From Lojkania enalia (lineage: Eukaryota > Ascomycota > Dothideomycetes > Pleosporales), in assembly GCA_010094045.1 (NCBI GenBank), contig ML986822.1:1-39276 (forward strand): a stretch of DNA of 39,276 bases, given 5' to 3'. The position numbers and the translations under genes were made by a program. The number at the start of each line of letters is the position of its first letter. Positions within the stretch are counted from its first letter, which is position 1. Positions 1 to 10,048 of this stretch are shown one piece after another. The notes beneath the pieces were generated by a model that worked only from the letters and a program-made list of their open reading frames with translations, ran no database searches and was not told where the DNA came from.

Positions 1-2690
1 CTAAGGAATATACTACCTTTTAGACTTAATATAGAACCTATAAGTATAAAATTCTACTTTTTAGATTATATAATAGCCTAACAACTTACCAGCGCTATAT
101 AAACGATATACTAATTAACTACCTAGATAACTTCTATATTACTTACCTAGACGATATTCTTATCTACTCAAAAAACAAGACAATATATACTATCTACATT
201 AAGAAAGTTCTTAAGAGATTACATTAAGTAGAGTTATAAGTTAATATTAAGAAGAGCGAATTCTATATTACCTAAACTAAATATCTTAGCTATATCCTAT
301 TAAATAAAGGCTTTAAAGTTAATCTAGAGAAGGTAGAAGTACTACATAACTAGTAGCTACCTACTACTATAATAGGTGTAAAATCCTTCTTAGGTTTTAC
401 TAGATTCTATTAACAGTTTATATCGGAATTCTCGCGTGTTATAAAGCTAATTATCGTACTATAGAGCTCTATAATCTCTTTCGTATAGATTTTAAATTGT
501 AATATTATCTTTAAGAAATTAAAGTTAGCCCTGTTAAATATATCTATACTCTACTACTTTAACCCTATATTAGAAATAAAAATGGAAACTAACGCCTCTA
601 ATAGAGTAGTTATAGGAGTACTATTATAGAAATATTCTAACAGAAAATAGTATCCTATAGCGTTCTATAGTAAAGTTCTATCCGGTTTAGAACTAAACTA
701 GAAGATCTATAATAAGAAACTATTTGTAATTATTACTGCATTTAAGTAATAGAAAGTAGAATTTACTTCTATAGCTACTAGAACTCTAGTATATATTAAT
801 TATCGCTTATTCGAATATTTTATAACTATAAAGGTACTTAATACTTATTAGATTTATTAGACCGAGGAATTAGCTTAGTATTAGTTCCGAATTAAGTATA
901 TCTTAGGTAAGAATAATACTAGAATAGATATCCTTAGTTATCGCGAATAAGATATAGAAAACTTAAAAGTAGCTTAAACCGACAACTAGTTAAGAGTCCT
1001 ACTCGAACCGTATTAACTTTACCCCCGAATTAATACTGAATTAGCCTAGTTCTATATCGCTTAAATAATAACTTAAGCGGCTATACTAAACGTTATTAAA
1101 GGCTAGGAGTAGGTTATATTATTAGATTCTCTAGAGTTGATCGACGTATTACTATAGGAAAACCGAGCCTCCTTCGCGTAGGAACGTATCCTTTTACCCT
1201 ACAAGTATCGGATAGAGAACGGACTACTCCTCTATGATAATTACTTATATATTCTATTAGATTCAGGCCTTTATATATAACTTATACAAGAGGCTTATAA
1301 TTAAGTATCTTCCGCATACCTAAGCGCTACTAAAATCTATTAGTTACTATCTTAGAAGTACTACTAAAAGGGTATAGAGGCTACTTATAAACGATATATA
1401 CGGAATTATATTCTATACTATAAAGCTTATCTAATATAAACTTGAACCTTAGGTTTTATTTACCTACTTCCTATATTAAATTAACTAATATAGTACCTAT
1501 ATATTAACTTTAAGGATTTTTCTATAGATAAGTTCGGATATAATTAGATTATAGTAGTAATTAATCGCCTATCTAAATAAGCGGTATCTATTCTCTACTA
1601 TTATATAATTAATATATAGGGAATAGCTAAATTGTTTATTTAATAGATATACTGCTTTAACTATATACCTAAAACTATTATTTTAGATTAAGGACCTTAG
1701 TTTATATTTAGTTTCTAGTCTAAATTCTACTATATCTTAAGCGTAAAAATTAAACTATCTACTACTTATTATAAAGAGACTAACGGATAGATAGAAATTA
1801 TAAATAAGTATATTAATCAGAGACTACGCCCTTTTATATCCCTCTACTAAAATAACTAGAGTTCTCTATTACCTATAATCGACCGAGTATAAGCGACTCT
1901 ACTCTATATAACTATTAGAATATCCCTATATTAGATCCTATATAGATTTAAGCCCTATTAGAGTTAGAATTGAAAATATTCTATTAATTCTATTACTATA
2001 ACAGATAAATTAAATTGTAAAGATGCCTTAGCTCTAGCGACTCGTATATATATAGCCTAGGAAACTATAAAGGCTAATATTAAGAAGGTTTAGAATCGTA
2101 TATAGTCCGTTATTAACTATTACTAGTAACTGATTAATTAGTAGATCGGTAATATAGTCTACCTAAATACTAAGAATCTTACGGTTTAGAGACTGAGCTG
2201 AAAGCTATCCGATTAATAGGAGGGCCCTTTTAAAGTATTAGAATAGGTTGGAAACTTATACTATCTATAGCTACTTCTAGAGTCGAGAATATATAATATC
2301 TTCGTACTAAACCTGCTATATAAAAACCCCTAGAACCCTCTACTAGGATAAGAAGCTCTAAAACCACCTGCTATCGCTATTAAGAGGGTAGAAGAGTAGG
2401 AGGTTAAGAAAATACTAGCTAGTAAGCTGTATTATAAGACCCTTAAATACCGTGTAAAATAAGTAGGATATAATTCTAACCCGGTCTAGTATAAAGCCTT
2501 AAATTTTATAGGTTTGTCTTATAAGTTAAAAGCTTTTTATAATAAGTATCTAAATTAGCTAAGACCCTTAAAAGCTCTAACTAAATAGATTAAGGTATAT
2601 AAAGATAGTATAGAGAATATAGATTACCTAGTAGATAATAACGTATAAGAGTTAAATAGTAGATTAGAAAACTAAATTATAGGCCTAAAA
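1..2690 (+). pseudogene. pol: Decayed Ty3/gypsy pol polyprotein: RT, RNase H, integrase, chromodomain
   Basis: Translation across stops recovers family landmarks. YLDDILIYS, the RT catalytic box, lies at 144-170, preceded by a QRYIND-like stretch near 93. The RNase H start (ETNAS, from TDAS) is near 584-598, and FYSKVLSGLELN-like and EYF motifs follow. The integrase core gives IIVVINRLSK near 1545 and a TNG-x-I-E stretch near 1777-1800, corresponding to TDGQTE. A chromodomain-like region, KLYYKTLKYRVK, lies near 2423-2460, followed by an FYNKYL tail. Many stops stand where the family has Trp or Gln (TGG to TAG, CAG to TAG), as RIP predicts. Frames also shift. There is no intact coding capacity. 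Confidence 0.85.
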
Positions 2691-3752
2691 TTACTTTTTT
2701 ATAGAATCCGGAAGGTCTGATAGTAGGCTGTTAGATACCTCTCTAGTCCTCTCTTCCTCTACTCTTCTTCCTCTTTCTTCCCTCTAAACTTCCCTTAAAC
2801 CTCCTCTACCTTATTTTTAGCCGCCTAAAAGCGCCGTAATATTAGTTTAAAGGCTAGATACTAGAGCTTCTAGAGCTGAAACCTAATAGAACAACTTAGT
2901 ACTCTAGTAGAATAAAGCTATCTAGATACTAGCTGTAAGAAGGCTATCTTCCTAATTCTTTATAACCTGGGCTATAAACGCTAGACTATAAGCGGACTTT
3001 AAAATAGCCTTAAAAGCTACCTTTTTATCCTTCTTATCTCCTATATATTAGGCTGCTACTTATAGTTTAAAATGGCCCTAGAGGACTAGAAATTCCTCCT
3101 TATAGTAGGAGGGAATCTATAAGTACGTTAGTAGTAAATACTCTACTAGTATTAGATGCGATTTATACGGGGTTGTACTTTTTATTTTATAAGGTATAAT
3201 ACTCGCATTTTTTTAATTTTAGGGACTAAAAGGTAAATATTATATGCTACCCGCGGGCGAGCGTATATATAGCCTAAAAGTAGATAACTTAAAAGGCCTT
3301 TAAAAGGGCTCTAAGAGGTAGGCGGAGTAGTATATTAATTAATTTTTTCTATAAAGTGTTAATAATACTTTAATAATTAATAGTTCTAGGGACTTATAAT
3401 AATATATATAGAGTAGAAGTTGTGTTTTAGTTAAGAAAGCTTAGTTAACAGTAACCTAGCGATATATTAAGGCTAGTAAATACTTATTACTATACGCGAC
3501 GAAATTGTAATATTAATAAATTATTATAATAGTAGTTACTAGCTAATATATAGGTCAATTATATTTACTGTAAAAACCTTACTTAATATTATATTAATAT
3601 ATAAACGTATCTCTATAGATAACCGTATATATTAGCTTTTACTAATAAATACCTCCTTAAAGAAATTTCTTAATACTAGAACCTATCTATAATAGCTCTA
3701 ATTCCCTCTTAAACTAGTGTAGATAGGGACTATCAGCCTATAAGGAGGGGAG
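2691..3752 (+). other. Degenerate 3' tail of the retroelement, no gene seen
   Basis: About 1 kb lies between the chromodomain-like end of pol and the putative LTR. It is AT-rich and RIP-like, with a CT-rich stretch near 2740-2800. I found no frame longer than a few dozen codons and no motif. It may be an extra 3' region of the element or a nested repeat. The end carries the purine run AAGGAGGGG at 3742-3750, a fair candidate for the polypurine tract that primes plus-strand DNA synthesis. Confidence 0.4.
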
Positions 3753-3967
3753 TAGTATAATAATACGAAGAAATCGTTCTACGAAAAGCTTTATATATAA
3801 CCTTATCTTAAAGCTTTTTACTTATCTTATTCTACCCCCAGCTCCACCCCTTTTCCCTTCTATATATAGTTATATACTCCCTTATAAGTAGCTTAGTAGT
3901 TCTTCTATATCCTTTCGTACAAGGCCTATAGATGTTAATAGAATTCTTAGGTCCCTGAACCCCTACA
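3753..3967 (+). repeat. Probable 3' LTR of the Ty3-type element
   Basis: This starts just after the AAGGAGGGG purine tract with TAGTATAATAATACG (probably from a TG start changed by RIP) and ends in CCTGAACCCCTACA. The length of about 215 bp is typical for small fungal LTRs. It has a TATATATAG stretch near 3860-3870 that could be the old promoter. No second copy lies in the window, so both borders are inferred from the purine tract and the TG...CA rule. Confidence 0.5.
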
Positions 3968-5640
3968 TACTCCTATATACCTCTAAGTGGATTCGTACTG
4001 TATTCGGACCTATTATCTTACCTATACTATTATAACTAGTCTAGTATAGCGATAGTATAATATATACTAGGCTATTAAGTCTAAAATACTTATATATAAC
4101 TTATTATCTACTTTAGACTTAATAAATAGTAATAGTTTATTTACTATCTAGCTATTATTTAAGCTTTTAACTGCAAGAATAAAGTTCTACTAAGCTTAAT
4201 TCCTCTATACTTCTAATATACTTACTAGGCTTATAATACGCGTTATTTTAAGCTAATTCTTAAACTAGGTATCTAGGTTCCCCTTTCTTAGTCGTATCTT
4301 AAGCGTCTAGTATTAAGCCTACAGCTATATACTACGCTTAGCTTTATTTAAGTAGAAATACTTTTTAAGAGTCTATAATTAATTATATATAGTCTTATAG
4401 TCTATAATTAGATAGATATATTAAACTACTATTATCCTTAATATCTCCTACGTAAATTCCCTAAAAGCCTTCTCTTTCTATAGCTACTACGCCTTACTAT
4501 AACTATACGTCTTATACTAGACTTTATATCTTACTAATTTTTAATTAGTTAGATCTATAATATCTACTTTAGTATCTACTACCTTAGTATTACTATCTAT
4601 CTTATAGAAGTCTCCGAACTACTTTTTAATTAGCTTCTTAGTATCTAGTTAAAGAACTAGCTCTTTACTAAGATCTGGGTCTATATATTTCTAGAGCTAG
4701 TTCTAGTCCGTACTATCCTTCTATAAAAATGGCTACTATATCTAGTACTCTAGCTTATCGAGAATAATTATAGCCTTAGTAATAAGTAGATCTAATTCTA
4801 TTATCTTTTTTTTTAATATACTATATCGCGTTAATCTATTAAAGTCTTTACTATAACTAGTTTTAAACTCTCTAGCTTTTTAGCTAGTCTAATAATATTA
4901 AGGTAACTAAAGTTTTAATAAACGAGATATAATTAACTAACTAAACCTATATTAATTAGCTCTAGTCTATCTATATAAAATATAGTAGTAGTTAAAAAGC
5001 TTCTAGACTTATAACTATTAGAATTAGCTAACTCTAATAAGGGTTAAAAAACTACGTCTATTAACTAGAAATGCGAGATATACTATATATATATCTCTAG
5101 ACCTACTAAGAAACTAACTATAAATAATTTAGCTATAATAAAAATAAATAAAATATAAAATAGATAATTATAAAAGATAGTAGTCTAATATTTTAAAGAA
5201 ATAGTATACTAAAGAAGATTAGAAGAGACTAGAAATTTCTAAAAATAATCTAAGAAATATAATATCTATTTAATATAACTATTATAATATTAGCTTCTAT
5301 CTAATCCTATACTACCTCATCTATTATATATAAACCTGAACCCCTAATATTCGTCTTCTTTCTCTCTTTATCTAGATATCTTAAACTATTATAACAGCAG
5401 TATATTAGCTATCTATATAGCTTAATCTAATACTTGTTTATCTAGCGTTAATATTTAATACGCGTTGCTATAATAATAGCTTTCTATAATATATAAAAAA
5501 GAGGGCTATAAGTTTCTTAATAATTTTTAGAAGAAAGAGAAGTTTAATAAAGCTTTTAAATAGAAATTAAGAAAAGGTAAAAATTAGAACAACTAAACTT
5601 TTTAGAAAACGTAGGAAGCTAGAGAAATTATATATATTAC
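3968..5640. other. RIP-saturated AT-rich block, unidentified decayed repeat
   Basis: The base composition continues that of the preceding element: TpA-rich, almost no CpA or TpG, stops in all six frames. I see no recognisable protein motif. Near 5300-5410 there is a second CCTGAACCCC run (5336-5345) like the end of the LTR at 3953-3962, followed by a weak resemblance to a tRNA-Met primer site. This hints at another LTR element starting there, but the evidence is slight. The border with normal-composition DNA is near 5640-5690. Confidence 0.5.
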
Positions 5641-5901
5641 ATTTTTAGACTTCTACCAAGATAATAAAGCAACTGTAATATAGCACCGATCACCCAACTC
5701 CAATCCATGTCCTTAAGCCTACAAATAAACCATAAGCGCCTCGTTGGTCGGCCCCTGCTAATACAAGCATAAAATTCGGATTTCGAATGTTGGAAGATTG
5801 GTTAATTGCTTCCGCTCAAATATGGGGAGACGAAGAGTCCATAGTTAACCAATGCTGCTGATGAAGAAGGCAGCTATAAAAGTTCTCTTCCGGCTCGTTT
5901 T

Positions 5902-7356
5902 TTATATCCTCTGCCGTTTTGGAGCATTGGCTTCGAAATCTGTGGAGAAAAGCCGTTTCAGCACGTAATTCGGCTTCCTCCAATGTCGACAGTAATGCAA
6001 ATGCTTGAAAAGATGTTTCTTCGCATCGAAGTCTCGCTTGCATACAGCACAAATCCGAGGGTTTTCTTCGGAGACGTAGCCGGTTGCGGCTCCTTTGATT
6101 CTGAAGCCGACCTGATTCAATGCCTCGTTTTGAGCATCCGCTCCTTTGATCCTAAAGCCAATCTCGCCCAATGGCTCGTTTCGGGCGGCCGGCTCGAGAG
6201 GACCCTCTTCGTCGCTGGATTCCTCATTTTCGTCTCGATAGTGAAGAGTTTCTTGCAGGTGTTTGTGGAGTTTGTTGTTGGATAAGAAGACGCACCGGCA
6301 TTGACGACATTCCTTCGCTGTTGAGGAGATCTTGCGAATGAGAGTCATTAACTGCTCTTTCACCTCAAACGCGGTTGGCCTCTTGAATCGATCTATGCTA
6401 AGCATCGAACTGATGAGACTCAGGAGATTAATAGAGTAATCCTTGGAGACTTCGAGCGGTTTAATTCCCGCAAGTGGCAGAGAAGGATGCTTGAGTGTAC
6501 AGAGTCGGAACAAAACGCAGCCAAATGCATAAACGTCAGATTTCTCGGAGAAAGCAGCGCAGACTCCTCGGTCATGAATTTCCTGCACAGTTTGAGCAAT
6601 GGGCATGGATGATAACGTCTGTGTACAAACCGGAGCCTGATAGCCTTCCGTTCCCCGCTCCCACGTTAGTCTAGTGCCAATGGTCTTAGCATGGCTCGCT
6701 ATGCCGAAGTCGGTAACAAAAAGGTTCGGGACGGTCGGGTCTGAGCTAGGATTCCAAGGGGTATCGAGGAGCACTATGCAAGTAATCAGTGTGTGCAGTA
6801 ACGAAGAGGTCGCTTTGAGCACCGTTCATAGGTTTGATATCTTGGTGCAAGATCCTCTTCTTATGACAGTATTCCAACGCTACTGCTATCTGATAGCCGA
6901 TCTGAAGGATTTGACTCTCTGTAAAAGATCCTCTGCGGAGATGTTAGTGTTGATGCGCTCCGGTGTATACGAACCCACCCGGAGGCACGCATAGTCACAA
7001 TCTGTCTATCTAAGTCCTTTCCCTTATAGAAATCCATAAAGAAGGACAGGGTGCGCGAATTTGAATTCCATTCGACTTCGTTGTGAACTGCAACGATTTG
7101 CGGGCCTCGCTTGACAAGAGTCATGTGCCGGTGCTCCTCGAGCGCGAGTCTTGGGTCATTCGTTTGAATTTGTTTGCAAGCTACGATCTGCGTTCTAGTT
7201 AATCATGCTTTGCAATTAACAGCTTGTCTGAGTGGTGTTGCACACCTCACCATTTCGGATCACCTTGAATACCTGGCCAAAGCCTCCACCTCCAATCCAT
7301 TTAAGGATACAGAAGCTGGAGCGGTCGACAATAGATATTTTGATATCCATAGACAT
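5902..7356 (-). CDS. Protein kinase with two C-terminal C2H2 zinc fingers
   Basis: Model: exons 7356-7246, 7187-6979, 6932-6823, 6773-6631 and 6582-5902, giving 417 aa. All introns are GT-AG (58, 46, 49 and 48 nt), and the second has a perfect CACTAAC branch site. The kinase landmarks then line up: Gly loop IGGGGFGQVFKV, VACK lysine, catalytic loop HQDIKPMNVLL (Gln replaces the Arg of HRD), VTDFGIA, YQAPE and SDVYAFG. The APE motif appears only when the in-frame 48-nt intron is removed. The C-terminal third has two C-x2-C-x12-H-x5-H-type fingers separated by an acidic stretch and two 17-residue repeats holding GFRIKGA. This points to a serine/threonine kinase that may bind nucleic acid or protein through its fingers; the substrate is unknown. 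It lies between RIP-damaged DNA and a transposon, yet reads as intact. An in-frame second ATG lies at 7350. Confidence 0.8.
6089..6190 (-). repeat. Tandem 51-bp repeat encoding GFRIKGA units
   Basis: The string GCTCCTTTGAT occurs at 6089 and again at 6140, exactly 51 bp apart, and the flanking bases also match closely. On the minus strand this gives two 17-residue units, NEPLGEIGFRIKGADAQ and NEALNQVGFRIKGAATG, in the linker between the kinase's two zinc fingers. The third-base differences show an old duplication kept in frame. Confidence 0.75.
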
Positions 7357-7679
7357 GATACGTACAAGGGACTCTATGAGTTAAGTGCTCTGTGGAGAGG
7401 GGTGATAGTAAGTTGCGTGGAACTTGAGGGTAATTGGTAGGAGGTGAGGTTAAAACAACGCTAAACCACATTCGGATTTAGCTATCAATAGCTTCTTTCA
7501 GAACGAACGCCTTGCGCCCTCCGTCTCTGAGCACACATCACCTTTTCTGCCTTTGAAATTGCCCTGCGTTTAGTTATTACAGGTATTATGCCAATTAATG
7601 TAACGCGTCGTGTTTCCGCAGTGCGTTCTGACAACCGGTTTACTTCCCGAGCGTTCGAATGCGCGAGCGCCCTACAATG
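7357..7679. other. Upstream region of the kinase gene, no gene seen
   Basis: About 320 bp lie between the kinase start codon and the left inverted repeat of the pogo-type element. It must hold the kinase promoter if that gene is expressed. I see no clear TATA box and no supported open reading frame on either strand. Confidence 0.4.
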
Positions 7680-7721
7680 ACGTCGCTCACCACCTAGCAC
7701 ACGTCCCCACCTAATGCCGCA
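7680..7721 (+). repeat. Left terminal inverted repeat of the pogo-type element
   Basis: It begins ACGTCGCTCACC and ends CACCTAATGCCGCA. It pairs with the reverse complement of 9699-9740 with three mismatches. The preceding bases are CAATG, so the expected TA target is not intact here. Confidence 0.85.
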
Positions 7722-7767
7722 TCACACCAAATATCGTCAATTTTTGATTCAGTATAATTCCATCAAT

Positions 7768-8404
7768 ATGAGCGCTATGGATGAGGCGCTTGCCTTTTTG
7801 AAATCGCTAAAGCCAGGAGAATCGATCAACTATACTCAAGTAGCGCAAAAGCATAGTGTTAATCGATCTAACTTATCCCGTCGATATCGAGGCCTTTATG
7901 GCTCCCGCACAGAGATGGTTGAATACCAACCACTAATCAGCCGTTAACGAGAGAATGAGCTTATAAAATATATCGATCAGCTTACAGAGCGAAGCCTGCC
8001 GCCTACGAGGGATATGATACGAGGATTTGCCTCATACATCACCCAGCAAACTATTAGTAAAAACTAGGTTGATCACTTTTACCAGAAGAATCAGAAATCA
8101 GTTATATTACGATGGGCTGATAGCCTCAATTATAATCGAAAGCAAGCTGACTCGATCTTCAAATATAAGCTATATTTCGAGCTCCTGCAACAGAAGATCA
8201 AGCAATATTCGATTAATCTTCGACATAAATATAATATAGATGAGGAGAGCTTCCTTATTAGCATACAAGGCAAATTAAAGCATATTTTCTCTTAACAATG
8301 TATTAAGACTAACCAAGCCTTTAAGAAATTTATCTAGGACGGCAATCGCGAGTATATCACGTATATAGTATATATTCTGCTGATAAATTATTACTTAGTC
8401 TAAG
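7768..8404 (+). pseudogene. Pogo-type DDE transposase, N-terminal fragment with HTH domains
   Basis: It starts at ATG 7768 with MDEALAFLKSLKPGESINYT, the usual opening of a large fungal pogo-type (CENP-B-like HTH, DDE_1) transposase family, followed by VAQKHSVNRSNLSRRYRG. In-frame stops occur at 7945 (TAA) and 8065 (TAG). The frame continues through LPPTRDMIRGFA, KYKLYFELLQQKIK, YNIDEESFLI and DGNREY, all matching family order. It is cut off at the LTR-like unit at 8405. The DDE acids beyond the first catalytic region are absent. Confidence 0.75.
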
Positions 8405-8694
8405 TGTCACGGTAACACCGCGACACCTCTGCACCTACACCACCCCTCCCACAATACCCAAACCAGCTGCCAGCTGCTAGCTAGAGTATGACTGACTCGA
8501 CATAACCATGATGGAGGAAGGTTTCACCGACCTGGCTAGTCCGTGCAGCAGCACAGACCTAGCCCATATAAGAACCTGCACGATGTAGATATCTCTGTTC
8601 TTCACGCAACGTCTTGATATTCACACGTAGTACGTAGCAATAGAGTTAACTGCCTGAAGTGCGATTGACCAACTGCACGTGAGCGTCCGTGACA
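8405..8694. repeat. Probable solo LTR or LTR-derived unit (290 bp)
   Basis: The unit starts TGTCACGG and ends CCGTGACA, an exact 8-bp inverted pair with the TG...CA ends of LTRs. It carries a TATA-like CATATAAG near 8565-8572, about 130 bp before the right end, as in a U3-R-U5 order. Its base composition is normal, unlike the AT-rich DNA after it. Flanking 5-mers (CTAAG and AAGGG) are not identical, so no target duplication is seen. It interrupts the transposase frame. Confidence 0.6.
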
Positions 8695-9117
8695 AAGGGA
8701 GACAAATTCTTAAGGAGGAATCCTTAGGACTTGGAAAAGTATATATCTATATACCTATGTAACCTATAGATTAATTAAACTAGAGCCGAGAGTATCCCGT
8801 AAGGGACTTAAAGTCGTACCCTTCGAGGGTAATTCTAAAGGACCCGTTATAAGTAGCTTAATAATAGTATTAATAATATTTTAATTAAATATCTTATTCT
8901 TTAGAAAGAGGAAAACCGGCTTAAATAGTATAAAGTATCCCGTAGATAAAGAGTAGAACTATATTAATTCATATTTATAGAGGATTAGGGCTATTTATAC
9001 TATCAATTCTAGGTATTATATAATATTAAAACCGATCTATAATAGGGATTATACGATATAAGTAACCTTATAAATAGACTGTAACTCTTAAGAGGAAGCG
9101 TTAGTAGCGTAAAAACC
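8695..9117. other. AT-rich RIP-like filler inside the transposon
   Basis: A TpA-rich block with few CpA or TpG and stops in all frames. It could be the remains of the inner part of the LTR element at 8405-8694, or of the missing transposase middle. No motif was recognised. Confidence 0.4.
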
Positions 9118-9570
9118 GCTTTATCCTTAAGACGCCTAATAAATATTATAAAAAGCTATTTTTTATAGTCCGAACAAGGTTTAAATAGCTCGCGATTGAT
9201 AAGTATAAAAAGAGGCTAAAATAAAGCTTATACATAAACAAAAATATAAGGCAATATAACTTCAGATGGTAGAGAAGGTAGAGAAGACCGCAGTAGCTGA
9301 GATACGTAAGTAGGCTAGAGTAGCTGCTCGAGAACTCCGGCTTATACAGGTAGAGGAAAAGCGGCTTTACAGGGTAGAGGCTTAGTAGTCTAGAGAAGCT
9401 AATCGTCAGCTCTTAAGTGAGTATAAAGTTAATAGAATGGCTATAAAGGCTTATATGGCTATCCAAGCTTTATAAAAGTAGATAGTTAAAGTTCAATCGG
9501 CGCTTGAAGTAATAAAGGAGCTAGAGCAGCAGAATCGCCAATGCAGGGCTATTAAGCTGCTTATGAGATA
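9118..9570 (+). pseudogene. Probable C-terminal coiled region of the same transposase
   Basis: Read across stops, one plus frame gives FYSPNKV, then long charged stretches such as AARELRLIQVEEKRLYRVEA and ALEVIKELEQQNRQCRAIKL. Fungal pogo-type transposases of this family end with an F-x-SPRKV motif and then a Lys/Glu/Ala-rich coiled tail. Stops are mostly TAG where Gln or Trp would fit. The position, 130 bp before the right inverted repeat, fits a transposase C-terminus. Confidence 0.5.
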
Positions 9571-9698
9571 CCGCGACTAGCTAGTAGTATCACTCAAATC
9601 GCCGTATCCAATTGCCTTATATGCCTGGCTTATAGCTGTATAGGTCTTTTTTATGAGGCTATATAACCTAATTTTGATGAACGCTCAATCACGATATT

Positions 9699-9740
9699 TG
9701 CGGCATTAGGTGAGGACGTGCGCTAGGGGGTGAGCGACGT
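9699..9740 (-). repeat. Right terminal inverted repeat of the pogo-type element
   Basis: Its reverse complement begins ACGTCGCTCACC and matches the left repeat at 39 of 42 positions. It is followed directly by TA at 9741-9742, the expected target dinucleotide. Confidence 0.85.
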
Positions 9741-9742
9741 TA

Positions 9743-10048
9743 CTCGTCTCGTACAGTGTCGCTATTTCAATCGTAGCTCGCCTGTTCCCACTTATCATCC
9801 ACTCGAATATGGACGCCTCCAGCTTAGGTACCGTTGGCTAGAATAAGCCTGGGTCGTGTTCAGTATTGCACAGCGCCTGTGCCCGCGTAAGGGGCGGGGT
9901 AGTCCTTGCCAGGTCTCTGCCTCATGCTGTAAGACGAGAAGGCCATGCCGTAACAATACAGTTCTTATAACCTCCTGTCAATCTGTATATCAAGCTCTCA
10001 TTTACCTTTCGTCTACCCTTTAGTCATACAAAAGCTACGGTCTAAACA
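9743..10048. other. Upstream region of the F-box/zinc-finger gene
   Basis: About 300 bp of normal-composition DNA between the transposon and the ATG at 10049. The last 100 bp are pyrimidine-rich (near 9960-10020), as in many fungal leaders. No TATA box is clear. No reading frame is supported. Confidence 0.4.

Larger units (their letters stand above)
1..3967 (+). mobile_element. RIP-degraded Ty3/gypsy chromovirus (5' part outside the window)
   Basis: The window opens inside a Ty3-type LTR retrotransposon read on the plus strand. In order it shows the reverse transcriptase YLDD box, RNase H, integrase, a chromodomain-like end, a roughly 1-kb tail, a polypurine tract (AAGGAGGGG, 3742-3750) and a probable 3' LTR. 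All frames are full of TAG and TAA. CpA and TpG are almost absent and TpA is very common; for example, the first 60 bases contain neither CA nor TG. This is the mark of heavy RIP (C to T on both strands). The element cannot be active. The order RT-RNaseH-integrase-chromodomain is that of chromoviruses. The 5' LTR, gag and protease lie before position 1. Confidence 0.85.
7680..9740 (+). mobile_element. Decayed pogo/Tc1-mariner-type DNA transposon, interrupted by LTR-like DNA
   Basis: The ends are 42-bp inverted repeats (7680-7721 and 9699-9740, 39 of 42 identical) beginning ACGTCGCTCACC. TA follows the right end (9741-9742), as expected for Tc1/mariner targets; the left flank reads TG instead. 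Between them lie the N-terminal part of a pogo-type transposase (7768-8404), an LTR-like unit (8405-8694), an AT-rich block and what looks like the C-terminal coiled part of the same transposase (about 9118-9570). The catalytic middle is missing. The simplest history is insertion of an LTR element into the transposon, internal loss, and RIP. Confidence 0.8.

Noticed and set aside
6583..6630. Kinase lacking the APE glutamate
   Set aside because: The apparent loss disappears when an in-frame GT-AG intron of 48 nt is removed.
7485..7700. 71-aa minus-strand frame upstream of the kinase
   Set aside because: It overlaps the transposon's inverted end and has random-looking basic composition.
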